Source: an uncultured Bacteroidota bacterium (GTDB lineage: Bacteria; Bacteroidota; Bacteroidia; Flavobacteriales; Flavobacteriaceae). From it: DNA of 64,000 nt. Below, one piece after another: positions 25,953-35,291 of this stretch (within the stretch, counting starts at the first letter, position 1; every line of letters starts with the position of its first letter). The notes beneath the pieces were generated by a model. The model saw only the letters and a program-made list of their open reading frames with translations. It did no database searches and had not been told where the DNA came from. The stretch is from positions 62,001 to 126,000 of the forward strand of contig CACIKV010000001.1 of NCBI GenBank assembly GCA_902587325.1, in the 5' to 3' direction. The position numbers and the translations under genes are program-made.

Positions 25953-27881
25953 TCACTTTTTTTCGTCATCCTCCAATTGCTTTTTAAGATCTGCTAAAGC
26001 CTCAATATCTCCTAAAGTTGATTTATCAATTTTTTCTTTCTTACTGATTTTTTTTGATGAATCAGTCTTATTTGATTTATAAGTTAAAGTGTGTGACATT
26101 ACAATTCTTTTGAATTCACTGTTGCATTCTATAACTTTAAAATTAACGACTTCACCTTCAGATAATATGGAACCATCTTCCTTTACCATATGTTTTTTTG
26201 GTACAATGGCTGAAAGTTCTTCAGATAAATTAATTATTGCGCCTTTATCGCTTATTGAGGATATACTATGCTCATGAGAAGAATCAACTGAATATGTTTT
26301 TAAATATTTATCCCATGGATTTTTAGTAGTTTGTTTATGACCTAAACTTAATTTTCTTTCATTAACATCTAGATCTAGAACTATAACTTCAATCTCATCA
26401 GAAATTGAAAATAATTCAGATGGGTGCTTTATTTTTTGAGTCCAAGACAAATCAGAAATATAAATCAAACCATCTATACCTTCTTCCAGTTCAACAAAAA
26501 CACCAAAATTAGTGAAATTTCGAATTTTACCTTTATGTTTTGAGTTTTTTGGATATTTACTAATTATATCAGTCCACGGGTCATTGGTTAATTGTTTTAT
26601 ACCCAGAGACATTTTTCTGTCCTCTCTGTCCAAAGTTAGGACTATGGCCTCCACCTCTTCACCAACTTTAACAAAATCTTGTGCCGACCTTAGGTGGGTG
26701 GACCATGACATCTCAGAAACATGTACTAACCCTTCAACACCATCAACCACTTCAATGAAGGCTCCATAATCAGCAATGACCGAAACTTTTCCTTTAATTT
26801 TATCGCCTTCTTTTAAATTTGAATCTAGATTTTCCCAAGGATGTTTACTTAATTGTTTGACACCTAGTTGAATTCTTGATTTGTCATCATCAAAATCAAG
26901 TATTACTACATTTAATTTTTGATCTAAATCAAGTATTTCACTAGGATGATTAATTCTATTCCATGATAAATCAGTGATATGGATTAAACCATCAACTCCA
27001 CCCAAATCAACAAAAACACCGTAAGTAGTAATATTTTTAACAATACCCTCTAGAACCTGTCCTTTTTCTAATTGAGATATTATTTCTTTTTTCTGTTCTT
27101 CCAAATCTGCTTCAATTAATGCTTTGTGGGATACAACAACATTTTTAAAATCATGATTAATTTTAACAACTCTAAACTCCATATTTTTATTTACAAACTG
27201 ATCATAATCTCTAATAGGCTTCACATCAATTTGTGATCCGGGTAAAAAAGCTTCCAAACCAAAAACATCTACAATCATACCACCTTTGGTTCTACATTTT
27301 ACAAATCCTGTTACAACAGTTTCTTTTTTATGAGCATCAATTACTCTTTCCCATGCTTTAATAGTTCTAGCTTTTCTATGTGAAAGCACTAGTTGACCAG
27401 TTTTATCTTCTTGAATATCAACTATTACTTCTACCTTATCACCAACCTTCAGTTCAGGATTATATCTAAATTCATTGAGAGAAATCACACCTTCAGATTT
27501 AGCATTGATATCAATAATTGCCTCTCTTTCAGTTATATTTAATACCTCACCGATAATGACATTATCATTGTAAGTATCAACAAAATTTTCTTCTATAAGT
27601 TTATCAAATTCTTTAATTTGTTTTGAGTCGATTGTCTGAATTTCTTCTTCAAATTCATTCCAATCAAAATCATCTTTTAAATCTGTCTTTTTTGGCTCTA
27701 CATCCTTTGCTTTTGCTGCTAATTCATTTGATTTTTCAGACTTTTGAACAATTTTTTTTGTTGCAATTTTCTTTTCGGCTGCTTTTTTTACGGTTGTTTT
27801 CTTTTCGACTGCTTTTTTTGGTGTCGATTTTACAGAGTTTTTTGCCTTTTCTTCTGATTCTGTAGATTTTTTTGTAGGCAT
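25953..27881 (-). CDS. rpsA: 30S ribosomal protein S1 with lysine-rich N-terminal tail
   Basis: 642 residues. From about residue 100 on it consists of consecutive S1/OB-fold repeats (for example GFVKCRTKGGMIVDVFGLEAF, GIVKNITTYGVFVDLGGVDG and GKVSVIADYGAFIEVVDGVEG), which bind mRNA on the small subunit. The first 65 or so residues are a low-complexity lysine/alanine/threonine tail with repeated KKxxxKK, resembling histone H1-like tails, then an acidic stretch. In a group that barely uses Shine-Dalgarno pairing, S1 is likely important for mRNA recruitment. A 7-base inverted repeat lies in its leader. It follows lon and cmk. Confidence 0.95.
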   Translation of the reverse strand: MPTKKSTESEEKAKNSVKSTPKKAVEKKTTVKKAAEKKIATKKIVQKSEKSNELAAKAKDVEPKKTDLKDDFDWNEFEEEIQTIDSKQIKEFDKLIEENFVDTYNDNVIIGEVLNITEREAIIDINAKSEGVISLNEFRYNPELKVGDKVEVIVDIQEDKTGQLVLSHRKARTIKAWERVIDAHKKETVVTGFVKCRTKGGMIVDVFGLEAFLPGSQIDVKPIRDYDQFVNKNMEFRVVKINHDFKNVVVSHKALIEADLEEQKKEIISQLEKGQVLEGIVKNITTYGVFVDLGGVDGLIHITDLSWNRINHPSEILDLDQKLNVVILDFDDDKSRIQLGVKQLSKHPWENLDSNLKEGDKIKGKVSVIADYGAFIEVVDGVEGLVHVSEMSWSTHLRSAQDFVKVGEEVEAIVLTLDREDRKMSLGIKQLTNDPWTDIISKYPKNSKHKGKIRNFTNFGVFVELEEGIDGLIYISDLSWTQKIKHPSELFSISDEIEVIVLDLDVNERKLSLGHKQTTKNPWDKYLKTYSVDSSHEHSISSISDKGAIINLSEELSAIVPKKHMVKEDGSILSEGEVVNFKVIECNSEFKRIVMSHTLTYKSNKTDSSKKISKKEKIDKSTLGDIEALADLKKQLEDDEKK

Positions 27882-27898
27882 AATCTAATTTGTTTGTA

Positions 27899-27933
27899 TT
27901 CTGACGCAATAGTAGGCTTAGAATTTGTCAGAA
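27899..27933 (-). promoter_or_regulatory. Inverted repeat in the rpsA leader
   Basis: On the minus strand TTCTGAC and GTCAGAA can pair around a 21-base loop, ending 17 bases before the rpsA ATG, within the 155-base gap after cmk. A weak promoter-like TAACTTTC lies just upstream. It may be a site for feedback by S1 on its own mRNA, but a 7-base stem can arise by chance in this base composition. Confidence 0.35.
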
Positions 27934-28036
27934 GAAAGTTAATATATAATATCCTTTTTTACACCTACTTTAATCTTAAAAAAGGAATGCGAATTTAACA
28001 TCAATTTGCGTTTAATACAAATTTTAAATAATTATT

Positions 28037-28699
28037 TTAATTAATAAGTTTAATTATTTTATCGGCTACCTGATCTATAGATAAATTATCGGAGTTAATA
28101 ATAATTGAATTTTTCGGTACTACCAGTGGAGAGTGTTCTCTATTAGTGTCGAGGATATCCCTGATGCTCAAGTCTTTTTTTACATTGGCTAGTGATATAT
28201 TTTTTTCATTTTTTTTTAAATCATTCCATCGTCTTTCAGATCTATTTTTTAAAGAAGCTTCAAGAAAAAACTTATATTTTGCATTTGGAAAAACTACAGA
28301 ACCTATATCTCTGCCATCCATTACAACAGATTGATTTTTAGCTATTTTTCTCTGTAATTTTAATACATAATCTCTAACTTCCTTAATAGCAGCTACAATA
28401 CTAACATTATTTGAAATTTCTGAAGTTCTAATTCTTTTCTCAATAAAATTATCATTAATACATATTTTAAATATGTTTTTTTCTTTTTTTTTAAATGAGA
28501 TTTTATTTTCCTCTAGACATTTTAATAAATATTGAATATTGACTTTTTTTTTATGAATTAAATTGTTATCCATAGCTAAAAGAGTAATTGCTCTGTAAAT
28601 TGAACCTGAATCAATATGAACTATAGAAAAAAACTTTGAAACTAATTTCGCAACTGTACTTTTACCAGATGATGAAGGCCCATCGATTGTAATAATCAT
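28037..28699 (-). CDS. cmk: Cytidylate kinase
   Basis: 220 residues; phosphorylates CMP and dCMP. The P-loop is ITIDGPSSSGKSTVAK at the N-terminus, DSGSIYRAI follows, and VVMDGRDIGSVVFPNAKYKFFL carries the conserved DGRDIG. Its ATG directly follows the lon stop, so the two are coupled. The cmk-rpsA order is the same as in many other bacteria. Confidence 0.96.
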   Translation of the reverse strand: MIITIDGPSSSGKSTVAKLVSKFFSIVHIDSGSIYRAITLLAMDNNLIHKKKVNIQYLLKCLEENKISFKKKEKNIFKICINDNFIEKRIRTSEISNNVSIVAAIKEVRDYVLKLQRKIAKNQSVVMDGRDIGSVVFPNAKYKFFLEASLKNRSERRWNDLKKNEKNISLANVKKDLSIRDILDTNREHSPLVVPKNSIIINSDNLSIDQVADKIIKLIN

Positions 28700-31144
28700 C
28701 TAAATAAGTTTTTTATAGTTTTTTACTTTATTTTTATTCAATGAAATATTTATAACTTCTTTCATTTCACTTACATAATGAATTTTTAATCCTCTAAGGT
28801 ACTTATTATCAATTTCTTCAATATTTTTCTTATTTTCTTTTGATAAGATAATTTCTTTGATTTTAGCTCTCTTTGCTGCTAAAATTTTTTCTTTTACTCC
28901 TCCAACCGGTAGAACTTTTCCTCTTAATGTGATTTCTCCAGTCATAGCTAGTTTATCTTTAACTTTTCTTTGAGTTAAAAGTGAGACTAAGGAAGTTAGC
29001 ATTGTAATTCCGGCACTTGGGCCATCTTTAGGTGTTGCACCTTCAGGAACATGTAAATGAAAATTATATTTATTGAAGATTTCTGAATCTATTTCAAATT
29101 CATGGCAGTTTGCTTTAATAAATTCAATAGCAATTGTTGCAGACTCTTTCATCACTTTACCTAAATTTCCAGTAATAGAAAGTTGACCCTTTCCGGGTGA
29201 AATAATTGACTCGATAAATAATATTTCTCCACCATAGTGTGTCCAAGCGAGACCGGTAGTTACACCAACTACATCATTATTTTCATATAAAGATTTAGAT
29301 AATGGAATACCCAAAAATTTATTTATCTGATCAAATGTTAATTGATTACTAAAATTACTATTTTCAACAATTTTAGTAGCAATAGCCCTACATATTTTAG
29401 CTATATTTTTTTCAAGTTTTCTAACACCTGACTCTCTAGTATAACCTTCTATTATTAATTTGATTATTTCAGTCGATAATTTAAACTCATGATTTTTTAA
29501 ACCATGTTCTATAATTTGTTTTTTAAGCAAATATTTTTTTGCAATTTGTACTTTTTCTTCCATACTATATCCAGAAATATTAATTATTTCCATTCTATCT
29601 AATAAAGGTGGTTGAATAGTATTTAAATTATTTGCGGTTGCAATAAATAAAACTTTAGATAAATCAAACCCAAGCTCAAGAAAATTGTCATAAAAATCTG
29701 AATTTTGTTCAGGATCAAGAACTTCTAACATTGCAGATGATGGATCACCTTGTGATCCAACAGAAAGTTTATCAATTTCATCTAATATAAAAACTGGATT
29801 AGATGTTTTAACTTTCTTTAAACTTTGAATTATTCTTCCTGGCATTGCTCCTATATATGTTTTTCTATGTCCACGAATTTCTGCTTCATCTCTCAGCCCA
29901 CCCAAAGAAATTCTTACATACTCTCTACCTAACGCTTCTGCAATTGATTTTCCCAAGGAGGTTTTACCAACGCCTGGGGGGCCGTAAAAACATAAAATTG
30001 GTGACTTAAGATCTTCTTTTAATTTCAATACAGCAATTTGCTCAATAATTCTATTTTTTACATCAGATAGTCCATAGTGATCTCTGTCCAATATTTTTTT
30101 TGCTCTTTTTAAATTGAAATTATCTTTTGAGAATTCATTCCACGGCAAGTCCAATAATAAATCTAAATAGTTTCTTTGAATTGAGTATTCAGTAACTTGA
30201 GGATTCATTCTTTGAAGCTTTTTCAGTTCTTTACGAAAATGATTTTCAACTTCTTTATTCCATTTTTTTGATTTTGATTTAATCTTGATTTCTTCAACTT
30301 CTTGATCATTAGAAGATGTTCCCAATTCTTCCTGAATAGTTTTGAGTTGTTGATTTAAATAGTACTCCCTTTGTTGTTGATCTAAGTCTGTTCTAACCCT
30401 TGATTGAATATCATTTTTTAAAGACAATTTTTGAAATTCAATGTTCATAAATTTTAAACAACAAAGTGCTCTTTGCTGTAAGTTGTCAATTTCCAATATT
30501 TTATACTTATCAGAAATTGAAATGTTCATGTTTGAAGAAACAAAATTTACTAAAAAAGAATTGCTATGAATATTTTTAATAGCAAATGATGCTTCAGTTG
30601 GTATATTTGGATTATCATTTATAATTTTAAGAGATAAATCTTTGATTGAATCAATTGTTGCAATAAACTCCTTGTCATCTTTTTCAGGATTAAATTCTTT
30701 AATTTCATCAACAGATGATAAAATAAATGGATCCTCAGAAACAATATTTTTTATTTGAAATCTTTTTTTACCTTGTATTATTATTGTTAAGTTTCCATCA
30801 GGCATTTGTAAAACTCTTAAAATTTTAGCAACTGTTCCAATTTTATTAATATCAGAAAAGGTTGGCTCAGAAACAGAGCTATCTTTTTGTGAAACAACTC
30901 CAATCAATTTATCACCTGCGTTAGCATGTTTAATCAACTTAACAGATTTATCTCTAGTTGCAGTAATAGGAATTACAACACCTGGAAATAAAACTGTGTT
31001 TCTGAGAGGTAATATAGGTAAGGTTTCAGGAATTGATTCTTTTGATATAGCTTCCTCATCATCAGAGGTCATAAGAGGAATTAACTCTGACTCTTCATCA
31101 ATTGGATCAAATGAAATTGAATTTAAATTAAAAATGTTACTCAT
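28700..31144 (-). CDS. lon: ATP-dependent protease Lon
   Basis: 814 residues, all three parts intact: N-terminal substrate domain (LPILPLRNTVLFPGVVIPIT), AAA+ module with Walker A YGPPGVGKTSLG and Walker B VFILDEIDK, and a C-terminal protease domain with the catalytic serine in PKDGPSAGIT and lysine in the VGGVKEKILAAKRA segment. Degrades damaged and short-lived regulatory proteins. The 19-base motif also found before dnaK touches its start codon, suggesting heat-shock control. First of lon-cmk-rpsA; a UMF1 transporter gene lies 91 bases upstream on the same strand. Confidence 0.97.
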   Translation of the reverse strand: MSNIFNLNSISFDPIDEESELIPLMTSDDEEAISKESIPETLPILPLRNTVLFPGVVIPITATRDKSVKLIKHANAGDKLIGVVSQKDSSVSEPTFSDINKIGTVAKILRVLQMPDGNLTIIIQGKKRFQIKNIVSEDPFILSSVDEIKEFNPEKDDKEFIATIDSIKDLSLKIINDNPNIPTEASFAIKNIHSNSFLVNFVSSNMNISISDKYKILEIDNLQQRALCCLKFMNIEFQKLSLKNDIQSRVRTDLDQQQREYYLNQQLKTIQEELGTSSNDQEVEEIKIKSKSKKWNKEVENHFRKELKKLQRMNPQVTEYSIQRNYLDLLLDLPWNEFSKDNFNLKRAKKILDRDHYGLSDVKNRIIEQIAVLKLKEDLKSPILCFYGPPGVGKTSLGKSIAEALGREYVRISLGGLRDEAEIRGHRKTYIGAMPGRIIQSLKKVKTSNPVFILDEIDKLSVGSQGDPSSAMLEVLDPEQNSDFYDNFLELGFDLSKVLFIATANNLNTIQPPLLDRMEIINISGYSMEEKVQIAKKYLLKKQIIEHGLKNHEFKLSTEIIKLIIEGYTRESGVRKLEKNIAKICRAIATKIVENSNFSNQLTFDQINKFLGIPLSKSLYENNDVVGVTTGLAWTHYGGEILFIESIISPGKGQLSITGNLGKVMKESATIAIEFIKANCHEFEIDSEIFNKYNFHLHVPEGATPKDGPSAGITMLTSLVSLLTQRKVKDKLAMTGEITLRGKVLPVGGVKEKILAAKRAKIKEIILSKENKKNIEEIDNKYLRGLKIHYVSEMKEVINISLNKNKVKNYKKLI

Positions 31145-31163
31145 ATAATGTCATTATGTCAGT
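31145..31163 (-). promoter_or_regulatory. Candidate heat-shock control element at the lon start
   Basis: Minus strand reads ACTGACATAATGACATTAT immediately before the lon ATG, 17 of 19 identical to the element upstream of dnaK. Its position at the start codon implies either an operator overlapping the start, or a promoter giving a leaderless lon mRNA. Confidence 0.6.
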
Positions 31164-31235
31164 TAAAACTAAAAAATGTTATACTAAACATAAGTTTCAA
31201 GTTCTATGCCATTAAATATTATTAGCAGCTATAAA

Positions 31236-32546
31236 TTATTTAACCTCTAGACCTTTTAAAAGATAAGATCCTATTAAAAATAATGATGCAAATAGCAAAA
31301 TTGAAGACCTAATACTTCCAGTTAATTGATCAATTATTCCAGATAAAAATGTTCCAAGTACTATACTTACTATCATACACATTTGATAAAAACTGAAAAA
31401 AGAGCATGTTTTTTCAGTTTTTGGGATAAGTTTTGAATAGGTAGATCTTGATAAAGATTGAATTCCACCCATAACTAATCCAACCATACAAGCTACAATG
31501 TAAAATTCTGTAGTTGATTCTATAAAATATGCTATTATACATATTATAAACCATGAGATATTGAAAATAATTAAAGTTTTAGCATTTCCCAATTTTTTTG
31601 AAATCATTGCTCCGCCGATGGATCCAACAATTGCAATTAACTGGATTAGTAACATGCTTATAATAAGTCCGGTTGTCTTTTCTCCCTCCATCCAATTTAT
31701 TTCATTTTCACCGAAATAGGTTGCAATTAAAACAATTGTCTGAACAGCTGTTGAAAAAGTAAAAAAAGCAATTAAAAATTGTTTAATGTATTTATTTTTC
31801 TTTAAAATAATCCAGACGTTGTAAAGCTCATTGAAACCACTGAATATGATTGATTTTTTTAAACCACTAAACATATTCTTGTTTTTTTTAGATGGTAAAA
31901 AATAGAATGAATATTGACTAAATAATAACCACCAAATACCAACCGTTACAAACGAAACTTTCATTGCTTGAAGTTTTCCAATACCAGAATTTTCAAAACC
32001 AAAAAAATCAGGAAAGTTTATCATAATAATATTAAATAATAAAAGAATAACACTACCAAAATATCCATAGGAATATCCTAATGCACTAGCTCTGTCATGA
32101 TCTTCTGGTTTAACAATATCTGGGAGGTAAGAATTATAAAAAACAAGACTTGCCCAAAAAGAAAAAAGTGCTAATAGATAGAAAAATATACCCGAATAAA
32201 TATTATTTAAATCAAAAAAATACAATGCTATACATGAAAAACTTCCAGTGTATACAAAGAATTTCATAAAATTCTTTTTATTTCCTAAAAAATCTGCAAT
32301 ACCAGACATTAAAGGAATCATCAATGCTAAAAGAAAAAAAGTAAATGAGGTAACATATTGTATTAGAGCAGTATTTTTTAAATTTAGACCTAAAAAATCA
32401 ATGTAGTCAGATTCAACAAATAATGCCATGTAATATATTGGAAAAACTGCTGTAGAAATAACAAGCGGATATACAGAGTTGGCCCAATCATAAAAAGCCC
32501 AAGCATTTAATACTTTTTCTGGCTTAGATTTTGAGTAATTTAACAT
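31236..32546 (-). CDS. MFS transporter, UMF1 (Atg22-like) family
   Basis: 436 residues with about twelve hydrophobic helices. The start VLNAWAFYDWANSVYPLVI is diagnostic of the UMF1 family, related to the fungal vacuolar effluxer Atg22; AFGYSYGYFGS-like text (here SALGYSYGYFGSVILL) and VGGIQSLSRSTYSKLIP are further signatures. Bacterial substrates are uncharacterised; amino acid efflux is suggested by the fungal relative only. It has its own 53-base gap from the divergent msrB and is followed by lon. Confidence 0.85.
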   Translation of the reverse strand: MLNYSKSKPEKVLNAWAFYDWANSVYPLVISTAVFPIYYMALFVESDYIDFLGLNLKNTALIQYVTSFTFFLLALMIPLMSGIADFLGNKKNFMKFFVYTGSFSCIALYFFDLNNIYSGIFFYLLALFSFWASLVFYNSYLPDIVKPEDHDRASALGYSYGYFGSVILLLFNIIMINFPDFFGFENSGIGKLQAMKVSFVTVGIWWLLFSQYSFYFLPSKKNKNMFSGLKKSIIFSGFNELYNVWIILKKNKYIKQFLIAFFTFSTAVQTIVLIATYFGENEINWMEGEKTTGLIISMLLIQLIAIVGSIGGAMISKKLGNAKTLIIFNISWFIICIIAYFIESTTEFYIVACMVGLVMGGIQSLSRSTYSKLIPKTEKTCSFFSFYQMCMIVSIVLGTFLSGIIDQLTGSIRSSILLFASLFLIGSYLLKGLEVK

Positions 32547-32599
32547 TATATATAAAGTATTATTAAAATAAAATTTAATTTTACAATTGAATATACAAA

Positions 32600-33064
32600 A
32601 TGAAAATTAGACTTTTTTTCGTTATATCATCATTATTTGTCATGTTTAGCTTTCTTGGTTCATCTCAACAAAAATATGAAGTTGAAAAAAGTGATCAGGA
32701 ATGGAAAAATCAACTCACTGAAATGTCATATTTAGTTTTGAGGAAGGCTTACACAGAAAGGCCATACACCGGAAAATACGACAACTTTTATGAAACTGGC
32801 ACATACCATTGCGCAGGATGTGATGAGGAATTATACAAATCAGATAGAAAATATAACTCAAATTGTGGTTGGCCTAGCTTTGACATGGAGATTAAAGACA
32901 AACTAATATATGATGTTGACTATAAATTAGGTTATCCAAGAACTGAAATTAAATGTAAAAAATGTGGTGGACACTTAGGACATGTTTTTAATGATGGTCC
33001 AAAAGAAACAACTGGAATTAGACATTGTGTAAATTCTGTAGCTTTAGTATTTAAAAAAACATGA
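32600..33064 (+). CDS. msrB: Exported methionine-(R)-sulfoxide reductase
   Basis: 154 residues. Residues 1-22 form a signal peptide (basic KIR, hydrophobic core, SSQ-type cleavage). The mature protein is MsrB: zinc cysteines in HCAGCDEE and IKCKKCGGHLGH, the GWPSFD motif, and the catalytic cysteine in RHCVNSVAL. It repairs oxidised methionine in envelope proteins. The stop overlaps the start of a second, cytoplasmic msrB by four bases. Confidence 0.93.
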   Translation: MKIRLFFVISSLFVMFSFLGSSQQKYEVEKSDQEWKNQLTEMSYLVLRKAYTERPYTGKYDNFYETGTYHCAGCDEELYKSDRKYNSNCGWPSFDMEIKDKLIYDVDYKLGYPRTEIKCKKCGGHLGHVFNDGPKETTGIRHCVNSVALVFKKT

Positions 33065-33450
33065 AAAAAGATAATACTTATTGGAAAACAAAGCTTGATA
33101 AATTTAGCTACAGTATTTTAAGAGAAGCTGGTACTGAGATGCCTTTTAGTGGAAAATACAATATGTTTTTTGAAAAAGGAGGATATAGGTGTAAGGGTTG
33201 TGGTAATAAATTGTTCGATAGTGAATCAAAATTTGATAGTGGTTGTGGATGGCCAAGTTTTGACAAGTGTATTGATGGTTCTATTATTTATAGAGAAGAT
33301 AAATCTTTGAATAGAATTAGAACTGAAATTGTATGTGCTAAATGTGATGGTCATTTAGGTCATGTATTTAATGATGGACCAACTGAAACTGGTAATAGAT
33401 ATTGTGTAAATTCTGCAAGTTTAAATTTCAAAAAAAATAATTATGGATAA
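33061..33450 (+). CDS. msrB: Cytoplasmic methionine-(R)-sulfoxide reductase
   Basis: 129 residues without a signal peptide. Zinc cysteines in YRCKGCGNKL and IVCAKCDGHLGH, GWPSFDK, and catalytic cysteine in RYCVNSASL are all present. It resembles the upstream exported copy closely enough to suggest an old duplication with different localisation. It overlaps lpdA by eight bases, so both reductases and a flavin disulfide enzyme are made from one transcript. Confidence 0.93.
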   Translation: MKKDNTYWKTKLDKFSYSILREAGTEMPFSGKYNMFFEKGGYRCKGCGNKLFDSESKFDSGCGWPSFDKCIDGSIIYREDKSLNRIRTEIVCAKCDGHLGHVFNDGPTETGNRYCVNSASLNFKKNNYG

Positions 33451-34834
33451 ATATGATGTAATTGTAATTGGTAGCGGCCCAGGTGGTTATGTTACAGCTA
33501 TTAGAGCCTCTCAACTTGGTTTCAAGACAGCAATAATTGAGAAAGAAAGCTTGGGAGGAATATGTTTAAATTGGGGATGTATCCCTACCAAAGCTTTACT
33601 AAAATCAGCTGAAGTTTATGATTATTTAAAAAAATGTGATGATTACGGTATTTCTGCAGATAATATTTCAAGCGATTTCAATAAAGTTGTGAAAAGAAGT
33701 AGAAATGTAGCAAATACCATGAGTAAAGGTGTTAATTTTTTAATGAAAAAAAATAAAATTAGTGTGTTAAAAGGGCACGCAACTATTAATTCAGATAAAA
33801 CAATCACTATTAATAATCAAGAAGATTCTGTCATGGTTTCAGGTTCTCATGTAATTATTGCAACAGGTGCTAGATCTAAAGAAATTAATAGCTTAATTCA
33901 AGATGGTGAAAAAATCATCGGATATAGAGAAGCTATGACACTTAACAAACAACCGAAAGATTTGATAATAGTTGGCTCTGGTGCAATAGGAATTGAGTTT
34001 GCTTATTTTTATAATAGTATGGGTACAAATGTAACAGTAGTTGAGTATTTACCTAAAATCGCTCCACTTGAAGATGATGATATTTCCAAAGAATTAGAAA
34101 AGATATTAAAAAAACAAGGGGTTAATATTTTAACCTCTTCTGAGCTGATAGAATCTGAAATTATTGATAATAAAGTAAATGTAAAAGTTAAAATAGACAG
34201 TAAAAAAACTATTGATTTAAAAGCTGATGTTGTTTTAAGTGCCGTCGGAATTAAGTCAAATATTGAAGGAGTTGGTTTGGAGAATATTGGAATAAAAATA
34301 GAAAATGATAAAATTTTGGTTGATGATTTTTACAAAACTAACATTAATGGATTTTATGCAATTGGAGATATAGTTCATGGTCCAGCATTAGCTCACGTTG
34401 CTTCGGCAGAAGGAATTACTTGTATTGAAAAAATTAAAGGAATTGACACAAATCCATTAGATTATGGAAATATTCCTGGATGTACTTATTGTAAACCTGA
34501 AGTTGCCTCAGTCGGATTAACAGAAAAACAAGCGATAGAAAATGGTTTTGATATTAAAGTAGGAAAATTTCCTTTTACTGCCAGCGGAAAAGCTCAATCT
34601 TCAGGCACTTCTGATGGATTTGTAAAAGTTATTTTTGACTCAAAATATGGTGAATGGCTTGGATGTCATATGATTGGAAATAATGTAACTGAAATGATTT
34701 CTGAAGCTGTTGTTGGAAGAAAACTAGAAACAACTGGCCACGAGATATTAAAAACAGTTCACCCACACCCAACTCTAAGTGAAGCAGTTATGGAAGCTGT
34801 TGCAGATGCATATGAAGAAGTCATTCATTTATAG
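33443..34834 (+). CDS. lpdA: Dihydrolipoyl dehydrogenase
   Basis: 463 residues; the E3 flavoprotein of 2-oxoacid dehydrogenase and glycine cleavage complexes. The FAD fold starts YDVIVIGSGPGGYVTAI, the redox disulfide is in GGICLNWGCIPTKALL, the NAD-binding motif is LIIVGSGAIGIEFA, and the catalytic His-Glu pair is in VHPHPTLSEAVMEA. Because it overlaps the cytosolic msrB, a side role in supplying electrons to methionine repair is conceivable but not evident from sequence. It ends with a six-base tail-to-tail overlap with aroQ. Confidence 0.95.
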   Translation: MDKYDVIVIGSGPGGYVTAIRASQLGFKTAIIEKESLGGICLNWGCIPTKALLKSAEVYDYLKKCDDYGISADNISSDFNKVVKRSRNVANTMSKGVNFLMKKNKISVLKGHATINSDKTITINNQEDSVMVSGSHVIIATGARSKEINSLIQDGEKIIGYREAMTLNKQPKDLIIVGSGAIGIEFAYFYNSMGTNVTVVEYLPKIAPLEDDDISKELEKILKKQGVNILTSSELIESEIIDNKVNVKVKIDSKKTIDLKADVVLSAVGIKSNIEGVGLENIGIKIENDKILVDDFYKTNINGFYAIGDIVHGPALAHVASAEGITCIEKIKGIDTNPLDYGNIPGCTYCKPEVASVGLTEKQAIENGFDIKVGKFPFTASGKAQSSGTSDGFVKVIFDSKYGEWLGCHMIGNNVTEMISEAVVGRKLETTGHEILKTVHPHPTLSEAVMEAVADAYEEVIHL

Positions 34835-35251
34835 TTTCTTCATGAAACTACTTATTGCAAGATCATAACTATATAACCCAAATCCCATAATAATTCCTTT
34901 TGCATTCGGAGCTACATAGGAAATATGTCTGTAATCTTCTCTAGAAATGGTATTAGAAATATGAACCTCAATTGTAGTTGCTTTAACAGATCTGACTGCA
35001 TCTGCAATGCCAACCGATGTGTGAGTATAAGCAGCTGCATTTAAAACAATACCACTGAAATCAAATCCAATTTCATGAATCTTATCAATAATTTCTCCTT
35101 CAATATTTGATTGAAAGTAATGTAATTCCAATTTTGGAAATTTATTTGTTAAAGATTTAAAATAGTCTTCAAAACTTATTTCTCCATAAATATCTTTTTC
35201 TCTAAGTCCTAGAAGATTAAGATTTGGACCATTTATTATTTGTATTTTCAT
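34829..35251 (-). CDS. aroQ: 3-dehydroquinate dehydratase, type II
   Basis: 140 residues, the dodecameric type II shikimate-pathway enzyme. It begins with IQIINGPNLNLLGLREKDIYG (the tyrosine after DI is catalytic), contains NAAAYTHTSVGIADA and HISNTISREDYRHISY, and ends with the GFGLYSYDLAI form. A single gene, divergent from xerD. Confidence 0.95.
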   Translation of the reverse strand: MKIQIINGPNLNLLGLREKDIYGEISFEDYFKSLTNKFPKLELHYFQSNIEGEIIDKIHEIGFDFSGIVLNAAAYTHTSVGIADAVRSVKATTIEVHISNTISREDYRHISYVAPNAKGIIMGFGLYSYDLAISSFMKKL

Positions 35252-35291
35252 AAATTATAGTTATGAATTTATAAAAGTATCACTATTTGAT

